Shown: positions 36,822 to 44,846 of the stretch, in pieces | Layout of the letters: every line of letters begins with the position of its first letter | Numbering within the stretch: position 1 is the first letter of the stretch | Assembly: GCF_900109575.1 (NCBI RefSeq) | Contig: NZ_FOAF01000001.1 | Location: 2,203,662-2,267,661 of the forward strand | Source: Olivibacter domesticus | GTDB taxonomy: Bacteria; Bacteroidota; Bacteroidia; Sphingobacteriales; Sphingobacteriaceae | Direction of reading: 5' to 3' | Length of the DNA stretch: 64,000 bases | Notes under the pieces: generated by a model | The model's database searches: none | Told to the model about the DNA's origin: nothing | The model's input: only the letters and a program-made list of their open reading frames with translations | Translations under genes and position numbers: made by a program

Positions 36822-38714
36822 ATGAACAAGCGTAAAACATCATTTTTAACCCTATTTTTCATGGTATTGTTATGTAACATGGTTAATGCCCAACGGCAGC
36901 ATGAGAGTTCTCCGATAGCGGAAATAGACCAATTGCTCAAAAAAATCGATACCGTTCTGCAAAAAGAACACATACCCGGATTGATGATTTCCATCGTAAA
37001 GAAGGACAGTATCTTGTTTTCGGGAGGATTGGGATATGCCGATTTAGAGCAAAAAATAAAAGTTGACCAGACAACGCAATTTCATCTGGCATCCATTACA
37101 AAATTCTTTGTAGCAATGGGTATCCAAAAATTAATAGCAGAAGGTAAGCTAAAGCTCAACGACCGATTGCAGTCAATCGCGCCCGAGATTCCCTATACCA
37201 ACAAATGGGAGTCTACGCACCCTGTAAGACTCGTTCATTTGTTAGAACACACTGCCGGATTCGAGGATATACAATTGAATAAAATGATAAATACTACCGG
37301 AAAGCCGCTAACAGGGATAAACAAAGTAAAAGCAGTAGAGAGCTCGCTGAATTCCCGTTGGAAACCTGGCGAAAGGATGTCCTATTCAAATCCGGGATAT
37401 AACGTTTTAGGATACATAATAGAGAAAGTATCGGGCATTTCCTGGAATGCGTATATCCAACAGGCGCTGTTTAAACCATTAGCGATGAATAACACCCTGT
37501 TTGATTTAAGTGGCGAACGTCAACAAACCTATGCTAAAGGGTATGACTTTAGTAATGGAAGCTATACATTATTACCGTTTTATATGCCCAGTAGTAACGG
37601 AGCCTCAAGCGCCCTGGTGTCGAATGCAACAGATATGGCTAAATTTATGCATTACCTCCTAAATGTAAACACAAACAACCACATTGATTTACTTAGTGGA
37701 AATGATATTTTGGAGATGGAAAAAGTCCATAGTACATTAGCTAGTCAGCACGGATTACAGACTGGGTATGCTTTGGGCAATGATCTATTTCCGAACAACA
37801 AAAAAGTAACATTTAGAGGGCATAATGGCAAAGGTGAAGGCTTTAGCTCCTGGATATTTTTTAACCGGGAGGCCGGTATGGCATATACGATCTCTGCCAA
37901 TTGCAATACAAACCTCTGGCCTGTATCCCAGCTTATTGAAGATTTTTTAACCAAGGATATTGCATACCCTACTATGAATAGTATAATGATAGATAAGTCG
38001 AAAATAGAACCTATGCTGGGATATTATCAATTTATGAATCCCAAGAATGAACGATGGGAGTTCTACAGAAGAATATTCGGAGGGATTAAACTGTTGTCCA
38101 TTGACGAAGACAAACTTATTGTCGATAGAGGGCGTGGACAGATAGATTCCTTAATACACATGGGAAATGGTATCTTTCGATTAAAAGGAAATATAATTCC
38201 TTCGTGTGTTATTGGGCACGACCATGGGGGTCACCCTTTCTTTCAGGGTTATGGTAATAGTTTTTACAGTAAAACAATTTACCTACCAATTCTATTGCAA
38301 AAAATCCCTGTTTATCTCGGGTCGATTGCTGCCCTACTATCTATCATCTACGCGATTGTCGGGATACCCTTAGCCTTATTTAAAAAACTAAAAATAATAG
38401 ACCTTTGCATAGTTCTTTTACCCGCTCTGGGCATTGTCTGTTTTCTGGCTTCCTATCGTCTATTGGGGACAACAGACGCGGTCAACAAGGAACTGTTTAC
38501 ATCTGCGAATAGTACAAGTATCTTCATTTTCGCAGGTATGCTTTTTTTCGGAATCAGTGTTATGATTGCAGCATATTTATTGTACAAACGTTGGCATCAA
38601 ATTAAAAAAAAATGGATAAAGTTTCCCTTGGTTTTTAATATTATATTCTTGTTTTATCTAGCGATGTTATTTTCAATACACGGTTGGATCGGGATTCCTA
38701 TCTGGAGTATGTAA
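36822..38714 (+). CDS. Serine hydrolase (beta-lactamase/S12 family) with membrane anchor domain
   Basis: After a signal peptide (1-23) the beta-lactamase-like domain (about 35-370) has Ser91 and Lys94 in SITK and Tyr188 and Asn190 in YSN. A possible third motif is HNGKGEG. From about 485 on, four or more hydrophobic helices follow, so the enzyme domain is tethered to the inner membrane facing the periplasm. Such proteins include D-aminopeptidases, esterases and PBP-like enzymes; a true beta-lactamase cannot be claimed. A membrane-bound AraC regulator is encoded 54 bp downstream on the same strand, so the two may form a sensing pair. Confidence 0.85.
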   Translation: MNKRKTSFLTLFFMVLLCNMVNAQRQHESSPIAEIDQLLKKIDTVLQKEHIPGLMISIVKKDSILFSGGLGYADLEQKIKVDQTTQFHLASITKFFVAMGIQKLIAEGKLKLNDRLQSIAPEIPYTNKWESTHPVRLVHLLEHTAGFEDIQLNKMINTTGKPLTGINKVKAVESSLNSRWKPGERMSYSNPGYNVLGYIIEKVSGISWNAYIQQALFKPLAMNNTLFDLSGERQQTYAKGYDFSNGSYTLLPFYMPSSNGASSALVSNATDMAKFMHYLLNVNTNNHIDLLSGNDILEMEKVHSTLASQHGLQTGYALGNDLFPNNKKVTFRGHNGKGEGFSSWIFFNREAGMAYTISANCNTNLWPVSQLIEDFLTKDIAYPTMNSIMIDKSKIEPMLGYYQFMNPKNERWEFYRRIFGGIKLLSIDEDKLIVDRGRGQIDSLIHMGNGIFRLKGNIIPSCVIGHDHGGHPFFQGYGNSFYSKTIYLPILLQKIPVYLGSIAALLSIIYAIVGIPLALFKKLKIIDLCIVLLPALGIVCFLASYRLLGTTDAVNKELFTSANSTSIFIFAGMLFFGISVMIAAYLLYKRWHQIKKKWIKFPLVFNIIFLFYLAMLFSIHGWIGIPIWSM

Positions 38715-38768
38715 TTTATAATCTTAGCGGAAATATCCTAAATTTACGGAAACAGTCCAAATTATCTG

Positions 38769-39881
38769 ATGTCCGAAATAAATACTTTAGCTATTTTTTA
38801 CGCCTTTTCCGGAGGAGCGTCATGGCTGCTTGGATCGTTATCCTTTCTCGGTGTCAATCGGGTAAATACCAAGGCCGACCGATGGCTTGGAGCATTCTAT
38901 TGTATTTTGGCCTGTACATTTACCAAAATCTTCTTTGAGGAATTTAATGTTGGCGGCGGATTTCTGCTACATCTACTTGAACTGCCAACATGGGCAATGT
39001 TTCCGTGTCTTTATATGGCGATAAATTATTTTGTAACGCCTTCTACAGCCAAAAAAGACTGGCATCTGCATTTTGTACCTTTCCTGCTTTTCCTTATATT
39101 TTCTCTGGTCTACTTAATGCCAAATATCTTCAATAGGGAAAACCAGCTACCAGTATTACCTCCGTGGATACAGTTTATCGTCCGGTATTTCTTCTCTGGC
39201 CAGATGGTTTATTATTGGATCGTTTGTTTCGCGTTGCTCCGCCGTCACCAAAGGAACTTAAAGATGGTCGCTTCATTTACCGAAAAAATAGATCTGGAAT
39301 GGCTTAGGTACCTATTGATTTCCGTATTATTCTTCATTCTCATCCGTATAGGGAGTATAGCTAATATTCACGTAACTTACTACTCCCCTATTCTATATTT
39401 TTTGGGAATAATCCTTTTGGCCTATTCAACACTTACTCAAAAATCAATTTATACTATCGAAACCTATCAACCTTCGGAGAAAGACGAAATCACAGCAAAA
39501 AAGACGCTAAATGAACGACTTACCACAGAACAAGTGGAGGAACTCAAATCCATAGTCACGCAAAAAACAGTCGACGAAAAACTATACCTCGACTCAAGCC
39601 TGACACTTTCAGTCCTTTCAGCTAAAATTGGTATCAGTACTCATGAACTCTCCTACGTCCTTAATAACGGACTTGGTAAGAACTTTTATCAGTTTATAAA
39701 CGAACTGCGAACGGAGGAAGCAAAATTATTGCTATTATCGGAGGACACCAAGCATTTAGATCTGCTCGGTATTGCGATCAGAGCTGGCTTCAATTCCAAA
39801 ACAACCTTTTATACTACCTTTAAAAAAGCAACTAACCTCACTCCTAAAGAATACATTAAAGCAAAATCAAAGGTTACTTGA
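38769..39881 (+). CDS. Membrane-bound AraC-family regulator
   Basis: The N-terminal 225 residues contain about seven hydrophobic segments separated by short loops (first at about 5-28, last at about 200-222). A short linker leads to an AraC-type DNA-binding domain (about 270-368) with SAKIGISTHELSYVLNNGLG and IAIRAGFNSKTTFYTTFKK. This layout, a seven-helix-like sensor fused to an AraC domain, is common in Bacteroidota. The ligand is unknown. It follows the membrane serine hydrolase gene and may respond to its product. The coding region ends before a set of strong palindromes. Confidence 0.88.
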   Translation: MSEINTLAIFYAFSGGASWLLGSLSFLGVNRVNTKADRWLGAFYCILACTFTKIFFEEFNVGGGFLLHLLELPTWAMFPCLYMAINYFVTPSTAKKDWHLHFVPFLLFLIFSLVYLMPNIFNRENQLPVLPPWIQFIVRYFFSGQMVYYWIVCFALLRRHQRNLKMVASFTEKIDLEWLRYLLISVLFFILIRIGSIANIHVTYYSPILYFLGIILLAYSTLTQKSIYTIETYQPSEKDEITAKKTLNERLTTEQVEELKSIVTQKTVDEKLYLDSSLTLSVLSAKIGISTHELSYVLNNGLGKNFYQFINELRTEEAKLLLLSEDTKHLDLLGIAIRAGFNSKTTFYTTFKKATNLTPKEYIKAKSKVT

Positions 39882-39933
39882 CCACAATGCTGTTCATTTG
39901 CATCCATCCGAATTTCTTCTAATCGCTCAAGCA

Positions 39934-40074
39934 AGCTTGGCTCTCACAGGATTACCTCGCTCCGCTCGGTGATCCTGTAGGAGGGAGATGACAGACCAAA
40001 AGGCAGCGCACTACGTGCGCTACCTTTTGTTATTTTATACGCTCGCTCAAGCAAGCTTGGCTCGCTATAAAACA
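39934..40074. repeat. Cluster of palindromic repeats beside tRNA-Pro
   Basis: Three hairpins are packed together: ACAGGATTACC/GGTGATCCTGT (39946-39978), CAAAAGGCAGCGCAC/GTGCGCTACCTTTTG (39997-40029, 15-bp stem with one mismatch) and TTTTATA/TATAAAA enclosing a GC-rich loop (about 40034-40072). The 19-mer GCTCAAGCAAGCTTGGCTC occurs twice, at about 39935 and 40054. The second hairpin is followed by T-rich sequence and could terminate the AraC transcript. Confidence 0.65.
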
Positions 40075-40076
40075 AC

Positions 40077-40104
40077 AAAAGCCCTTGCCTTCGCAAGAGC
40101 TTTT
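40077..40104 (-). terminator. Rho-independent terminator of tRNA-Pro
   Basis: On the minus strand AAAAGCTCTTGC-GAAG-GCAAGGGCTTTT forms a 12-bp stem with one G:T pair, a 4-nt loop and a T-tract. It begins 7 nt after the tRNA acceptor end. Confidence 0.8.
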
Positions 40105-40110
40105 TATCTG

Positions 40111-40184
40111 TCGGGGTGGCAGGATTCGAACCTACGACCTCCACATCCCAAATGTGGCGCGATACCGGGCTACGCTACACCCCG
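40111..40184 (-). tRNA. tRNA-Pro(TGG)
   Basis: The minus strand folds as a complete cloverleaf: acceptor CGGGGTG/CACCCCG plus discriminator A, D-arm AGCGTAGCCCGGTATCGCG, anticodon stem CCACA/TGTGG with loop TTTGGGA (anticodon TGG) and T-arm with GGTTCGAATCC. CCA is not encoded. A terminator follows directly. Confidence 0.97.
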
Positions 40185-40336
40185 ATCTTAGTATCACTTT
40201 CAATGAGGTGCAAATATAGGTTTAAGTTTGAAATTGTCAAATGTTAATGAGCACATTAAAAGTAACTCACTGAATTAAAATAGGATAATTTTCACCGGTC
40301 ACCAAAAACTGCACCTAAAAGCCCGTCGAGTAGAGT

Positions 40337-41344
40337 CTAGCGTTTGTGTATCATAACTAACTTATTCCCTTTGCTTAGATTTTTTTCTAAAATTTCATGT
40401 GCCTCTTTAACCGTTTGCACGTTAAAATCTCCTACCACTTTTATTGGTGGCGGACAAATAAGCTCCCTTTTTAAAAAATCGACAACTGATTTTAATTGGT
40501 TCCCGTAGTAAGCTAAATCACCCTGCAATGAATAAGCATAATTAGATACATTAATAATTGTTGCACCTTTATCAAATAACTTGGCTCGGGCACCGATCGT
40601 CGTTAAGGCCGTAACATCCATATAATAACCATTAATAGCCAACAGAGATGCACAAATCTCAGACATATGATCCCCTACGAGGTCAATACAAGCTTTAAAG
40701 AGATTGTTTTGATTAATCCGAAATATTTCTTCCTTTAATTTTGGATGTTTATAATCGATGATGCGATCGCTTGAAATACCGAGTGCCAGCAGTTTACTTC
40801 TGCTTTCTTCATTACCAGCCGTTACCACAATATTTAAATATCCATTTGCCAACAATAATTTTGTCAGCATCAGACCAACCCCACCGGCTGCTCCGCTTAC
40901 AAAAATTGAATCACCGGCGGATAAAGGTAAACGATTAATACACTGGATTGCTGTCAGGCCAGCAACAGGGATGGCAGCAGCTACTTCATAACTTAAGTTA
41001 GTTGGTTTATGTACTACTACCGCTTCTGGAACGCTTATATGGGATGCATAGGTACCATTAGAGCCCATACTTCCTGCAGCAGCCAATACATCATCTCCTT
41101 CTTTAAATTTTTTCACATCTGAACCTATTTTTATTATCCGACCGGAAAATTCACGCCCCAGTATAAATGAACGCATTTTTTTACTTTCCGGCCTTCCTTG
41201 CCGCATTTGATAGTCAATCGGATTAAAAGCTGACGCTATAATCTCAACTAACACCTCCTTTTTTCCTATCTTTGGTAAAGGGATTGCTTCATCGAGCAAA
41301 AAATTTTCCACTCCCCCAAAATTCTTCAATTTAATTGCTTTCAT
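40337..41344 (-). CDS. MDR-family NAD(P)H quinone oxidoreductase / alcohol-dehydrogenase-like protein
   Basis: This 335-residue medium-chain reductase has the GroES-like start VLVEIIASAFNPIDYQMRQG and the Rossmann motif SGAAGGVGLMLTKLL (about 150-165). Zinc-ligand residues of true alcohol dehydrogenases are absent, which fits the quinone oxidoreductase branch. It probably reduces quinones or enones with NADPH. It is divergent from an HxlR regulator gene, a common arrangement in which the regulator senses electrophiles and controls the reductase. A minus-strand -7 box TACTTTTG lies at 41433-41440. Confidence 0.87.
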   Translation of the reverse strand: MKAIKLKNFGGVENFLLDEAIPLPKIGKKEVLVEIIASAFNPIDYQMRQGRPESKKMRSFILGREFSGRIIKIGSDVKKFKEGDDVLAAAGSMGSNGTYASHISVPEAVVVHKPTNLSYEVAAAIPVAGLTAIQCINRLPLSAGDSIFVSGAAGGVGLMLTKLLLANGYLNIVVTAGNEESRSKLLALGISSDRIIDYKHPKLKEEIFRINQNNLFKACIDLVGDHMSEICASLLAINGYYMDVTALTTIGARAKLFDKGATIINVSNYAYSLQGDLAYYGNQLKSVVDFLKRELICPPPIKVVGDFNVQTVKEAHEILEKNLSKGNKLVMIHKR

Positions 41345-41432
41345 ACTTAATGAATTAATAATCTCCTAAGGGTAAAATACTGCTTTATCTTGTCACCCAT
41401 TCGTTTTTCCTAATTGAATTTATCGCAGACCT

Positions 41433-41504
41433 CAAAAGTATGTCGCTTAAGCGTTATATTTGTTATGGGTTAACTCCAAGTAAGTGGTTACCTTGAGTTA
41501 ACTC
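41433..41504. promoter_or_regulatory. Divergent promoters and HxlR operator candidate
   Basis: A minus-strand -7 box TACTTTTG (41433-41440) and a plus-strand -7 box TATATTTG (41455-41462) flank the palindrome CGCTTAAGCG (41444-41453). GTTAACTC occurs at 41469-41476 and 41497-41504, the latter as the full palindrome GAGTTAACTC. The repeat pair lies over the predicted hxlR transcript start, consistent with autoregulation. Confidence 0.5.
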
Positions 41505-41512
41505 TTCTCATT

Positions 41513-41881
41513 ATGGCAACTATTACAGATAAAGAAAAAATACGTGAGGCGAGCTGCCAAGAAGAATTGGTAGCCATGCGAGACAGCATCGAAATACTTG
41601 GTGGTAAATGGAAACTTAGAATTATGCGCTATTTGGCTAACCGCATCGCACAAAAAAATCATTTCAAAAAAATATTGCGGGAAATTGATGGCATCTCTGC
41701 AAAGATGCTTGCAAAAGAATTAAAAGATCTTGAAATAAATTTGTTGATTACCAGAACCGTTCAGGAAACGAAACCAATTATGGTTGAATACGCCATTACA
41801 GAGTACGGCAAGACCGTTTTACCCGTCACGGAAACACTCGTTCAATGGGGGTTGAACCATCGGCAAAGAATTAAAGAATAA
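41513..41881 (+). CDS. HxlR-family winged-helix regulator
   Basis: The 122-residue protein has the HxlR core: a Cys near residue 14 (EASCQEEL), then ILGGKWKLRIMRYLA, FKKILREIDGISAKMLAKELKDLE as the recognition region and a wing with PIMVEYAITEYGKTV. Members are dimeric repressors or activators that often sense quinones or aldehydes through the N-terminal Cys. It is divergent from the oxidoreductase at 40337-41344, its likely target. Confidence 0.92.
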   Translation: MATITDKEKIREASCQEELVAMRDSIEILGGKWKLRIMRYLANRIAQKNHFKKILREIDGISAKMLAKELKDLEINLLITRTVQETKPIMVEYAITEYGKTVLPVTETLVQWGLNHRQRIKE

Positions 41882-41950
41882 CAATGCTCCGCCCCCCAAA
41901 GTGATTTGGCTATCAACCAAATTCAACAGGCTCTAAAGGTATATATCCGA

Positions 41951-42241
41951 TTAAACCAATGATACCACCACAATATCTTCGTTAAAAAAAGATGGTTCAA
42001 AACGTCGTATTTTTCCACGGTTTAGATAGGTCTGTAACTCCTCGTACACACGATTCTTCAAGAGGCCCCTTCCTTGACCATGAATAAACCTGATTTCCTT
42101 ACAGTTATCGGCGATAGCTTTTTCCAATACGCTTTTCATCCTTTCGATGCTAAATGCGAGCATCTCTTCGCCACTTAATCCGTTGGTATTACGCATAAAA
42201 GCCCCAAGATGAAGATCGACCTCGATCGTTTTATTATTCAT
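41951..42241 (-). CDS. Stand-alone Smr-domain protein
   Basis: The 96 residues form one Smr domain: IEVDLHLG at the start, then IRFIHGQGRGLLKNRVYEELQ, the H-G-x-G loop typical of the family. Smr domains are found at the C-terminus of MutS2 and alone, and have nicking or mRNA-cleavage activity in studied members. The role here is not known. Part of the N-terminal region seen in larger Bacteroidota Smr proteins (DUF2027) is missing, so this is a minimal form. It is divergent from the beta-propeller hydrolase gene, with a 179-bp spacer. Confidence 0.85.
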   Translation of the reverse strand: MNNKTIEVDLHLGAFMRNTNGLSGEEMLAFSIERMKSVLEKAIADNCKEIRFIHGQGRGLLKNRVYEELQTYLNRGKIRRFEPSFFNEDIVVVSLV

Positions 42242-42420
42242 TTTACAAAATTATTCATTTGCGTTAGAATAGCTATTCGGCTTTTTATAAACTGCTATTT
42301 TTTTATCAATATATGCGATTCATTCTTCCTTGGCTAAATGGATGTTTGTGCCAAAAACAACTAAAGATTGATATTTTTTGTTAAAATTGTAAAAATATAA
42401 ACCCAATCTCTTTACGTAAT

Positions 42421-43536
42421 ATGAATCTACCTTCTAGAAGATCTTTTATTAAAAACACTGTAGGAGCAGCTTCGCTTCTTTTGATTAACAACAACATTTT
42501 CGCGAAGGAGGTAAAAGAGCTATCCCTTCCGGAGCGTATGCTACCAGCGCCTTTAAATGGTGGTTTTCGTATGGAAAATTATTGGGTATGGGATCCTTCG
42601 ATAGTGAAAGGAGAAGATGGTCTCTATCATATGTTTGCCTCTCGATGGTCTAAAGATTATGGCTTTGGCAATTGGGTTACTAATTCAGAAATTGTAAGAG
42701 CAGTTTCTCAACATCCGGCAGGTCCTTATGCTTTTGCAGAAGTTGTATTGCCTGCTCGTGGTCCAAAGTTTTTTGATGGACGTACTACCCATAATGCCCG
42801 GATTATAAAAAGTGGCGACTATTATCTGCTATATTACTTCGGGAATACGTATCCCGGTCCCGATCCCGAACCAGGTATTGATGTATGGGGAAACGGATTG
42901 GCACAAAAGGCGTGGATGAATAAGCGCATTGGATTGGCGTGGTCCAAATCAGTTTTTGGGCCCTGGCAACGGAGTGAACAGCCTATCCTGGAGCCTAGAC
43001 CAGGGCATTGGGATGCTTCAATTACCTCCAATCCTTCTCCGGTTGCTTTACCAAACGGTAGCATTTACCTGATGTATAAATCATCGCAAAAAGATCATAA
43101 TCCCCCTTTACTACTGGGCGCAGCAGGTGCCCGCTCTTTTCAGGGTCCTTACGAACGTCTTGCCGACAAACCATTGTTCGAATTTCATTCAAAAGGACAA
43201 ATGGATAACGATGTAGAAGATCCTTTCGTGTGGTGGGCTAACGACCATTATGAATTAATTATGAAAGATCGATTTGGGCATATCTGTGGTGAAGAAGGAG
43301 GTGGTATTCATGCACGGTCTAAAGATGGTATCAAGTGGAAACTTGCTGATCCTATAAAAGCTTATTCCCGACATATTTTGTGGGAAGACGGCAGTAAGAC
43401 CAGACAAGCCAACTTCGAAAGACCTTTCCTATTGTTCGAGGATGGCAAACCCACACATTTATTTGCTGCAACGGGCTCGGGAAGTAGACCTTATGAGCTT
43501 GAAAATTCTTGGAATATGGTCATTCCATTGAAATGA
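42421..43536 (+). CDS. Tat-type GH43/GH117-like five-bladed propeller hydrolase
   Basis: The start MNLPSRRSFIKNTVGAASLLL is a Tat-like signal. The remaining 340 residues show propeller repeats like those of clan GH-F enzymes: NYWVWDPSIVKGEDGLYHMF near residue 58, FFDGRTTHNARIIKSGDYYLL near 118, DASITSNPSPVALPNGSIYLMY near 197 and MDNDVEDPFVWWANDHYELI near 262. Acid residues sit in DPSI and VEDPF, as expected for a glycosidase. The family cannot be named with confidence; it is probably one of the uncharacterised GH43-like groups. It stands alone between the Smr gene and the nitrate locus. Confidence 0.7.
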   Translation: MNLPSRRSFIKNTVGAASLLLINNNIFAKEVKELSLPERMLPAPLNGGFRMENYWVWDPSIVKGEDGLYHMFASRWSKDYGFGNWVTNSEIVRAVSQHPAGPYAFAEVVLPARGPKFFDGRTTHNARIIKSGDYYLLYYFGNTYPGPDPEPGIDVWGNGLAQKAWMNKRIGLAWSKSVFGPWQRSEQPILEPRPGHWDASITSNPSPVALPNGSIYLMYKSSQKDHNPPLLLGAAGARSFQGPYERLADKPLFEFHSKGQMDNDVEDPFVWWANDHYELIMKDRFGHICGEEGGGIHARSKDGIKWKLADPIKAYSRHILWEDGSKTRQANFERPFLLFEDGKPTHLFAATGSGSRPYELENSWNMVIPLK

Positions 43537-43552
43537 AAACAATTACTTTTAA

Positions 43553-43572
43553 GATCTAAGGTGATCTAAGGT
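43553..43572. repeat. Tandem 10-bp repeat
   Basis: GATCTAAGGT is present twice without a gap in the 37-bp space between two convergent genes. Significance unknown. Confidence 0.4.
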
Positions 43573-43573
43573 C

Positions 43574-44821
43574 CTAAAATTTAAGTGTCTTATAATAGAG
43601 TTTACTCAATTCAATCAACATGGCTGGCAAAATTTCTTTGTGGACCATTTTTGCGTATGAATAATAAACGGTGCTATTTGGATTAAACTCTTTCGCATAA
43701 AGTAAGTGATAAACAGGCTGATGGTGATGATGTTGCTCCGTGCTTTTCTGTATCACAATACTAGTAAACCATAATTTATCTTCAGTAGTTTCAATGGTAT
43801 AAGTGAGCCCGTGCGTACTGATATCCTGCTGATCCAATTCTTGAACCAGGTATCTTTTCAACAAGAGAGCCTCTTCATCAAGTACAGGTATATGCCAATT
43901 TAATTCCAAACTGGAGTGCCTCATATTGATTCCCATTTGGCCCATTAATTTTTCCCAAGATAATTGATCAGCAGCATTAATCCCTTTAACAACAAATGAT
44001 TTCCACGGACTGATATAGATATAAGCAGGACCTGTTTGCATACATAACTGGCAAGCTTTCCGTAAAAAAGCAATATCAAATTCATTATTCCGCCAATATA
44101 ACCCCAACCAGAGTAAGCTTTCATCCACGTTATTTAATCCTTCATAGTACGGAAAAAGGCTATTGGGTAATCTCAACTCGACTTTAGAGACAATACTATC
44201 TATCTTTAAGTATTCAGCCAAACCAACAATTAGGTCAGCTAGCAATGATTTAGGACTTTTTACCAACCTATTTTCTACATATCGGCTAAGTTTGGATAAG
44301 TCAGCACTACGAATAAGCGTAGGCCATTTTTCTAATCTATTTCGATTATGCTCATTACGGATATATAGGTACCAATAATCAGCACGTTCGGCCGCAATAT
44401 AATTCAGATGCCCCGTAAATAAAGGCACCATTGATTGCTTCGGGTCGGTAATATTGATCTTTAACCTTGGCGTAAAATCAAAGCTCTTCAGAATTGAAAG
44501 ATACTTATCTAAATTAAGCCAGCTCGTATTGGCCGTAATATCTAAAGCGATAGCACTGCTCACGATGTTCTGATAGGCATCTCTTTTACCGTATTCAAAA
44601 TCAACATGATGAGTTGTTAGGTACTTTTCTATTCGCGGCAGTATACTGGGCTCAACCGGAAATAAAATATCCTCTCTTGATCCAAAATGAACAAAATAAT
44701 TACCGGCCATTTCCGAGGCCTCTAAAACCGTCATGAAAATCTGGGGCGTGATCATGCCCCCCTTTACAAACACTCGAACCAATTGATTACGATCATAGGT
44801 TACTGAAAGGTCTCCTGTCAT
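43574..44821 (-). CDS. Nitrite/sulfite-reductase-like protein lacking siroheme/Fe-S cysteines
   Basis: This 415-residue protein aligns throughout with the product of 59479-60924. Shared segments include PRLKINI, a VPLFTGHLNYI/IPFFTGNLNFI pair, YISPWKSFVVKGI/YTTPWKSLLIKNI, RHSSLELNW/RHASNELNW and EFNPNS/NFNPNS. The PWKSLxxxG-type segment and the PRLKI segment recall the ferredoxin-like halves and heme-domain start of nitrite/sulfite reductases and CobG. The C-x5-C and C-x3-C ligands seen in NirB of this locus are missing, and there is no rubredoxin tail. It lies 26 bp after the porin gene at the end of the nirB-side cluster. Function unknown; electron transfer or a regulatory pseudoenzyme role in nitrate use is possible. 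Confidence 0.7.
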   Translation of the reverse strand: MTGDLSVTYDRNQLVRVFVKGGMITPQIFMTVLEASEMAGNYFVHFGSREDILFPVEPSILPRIEKYLTTHHVDFEYGKRDAYQNIVSSAIALDITANTSWLNLDKYLSILKSFDFTPRLKINITDPKQSMVPLFTGHLNYIAAERADYWYLYIRNEHNRNRLEKWPTLIRSADLSKLSRYVENRLVKSPKSLLADLIVGLAEYLKIDSIVSKVELRLPNSLFPYYEGLNNVDESLLWLGLYWRNNEFDIAFLRKACQLCMQTGPAYIYISPWKSFVVKGINAADQLSWEKLMGQMGINMRHSSLELNWHIPVLDEEALLLKRYLVQELDQQDISTHGLTYTIETTEDKLWFTSIVIQKSTEQHHHHQPVYHLLYAKEFNPNSTVYYSYAKMVHKEILPAMLIELSKLYYKTLKF

Positions 44822-44846
44822 GGTATTTTAATTTCTCAACAGCATG

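Noticed and set aside
36822-38714. Calling the serine hydrolase an antibiotic-resistance beta-lactamase
   Set aside because: SITK and YSN are shared by peptidases and esterases of the S12 group, and the long membrane tail is not typical of class C beta-lactamases.
39944-40144. 66-codon minus-strand open frame reading through the tRNA (VVGSNPATPT)
   Set aside because: This peptide is the usual false product of a tRNA T-arm region; the frame overlaps tRNA-Pro and the palindromes.
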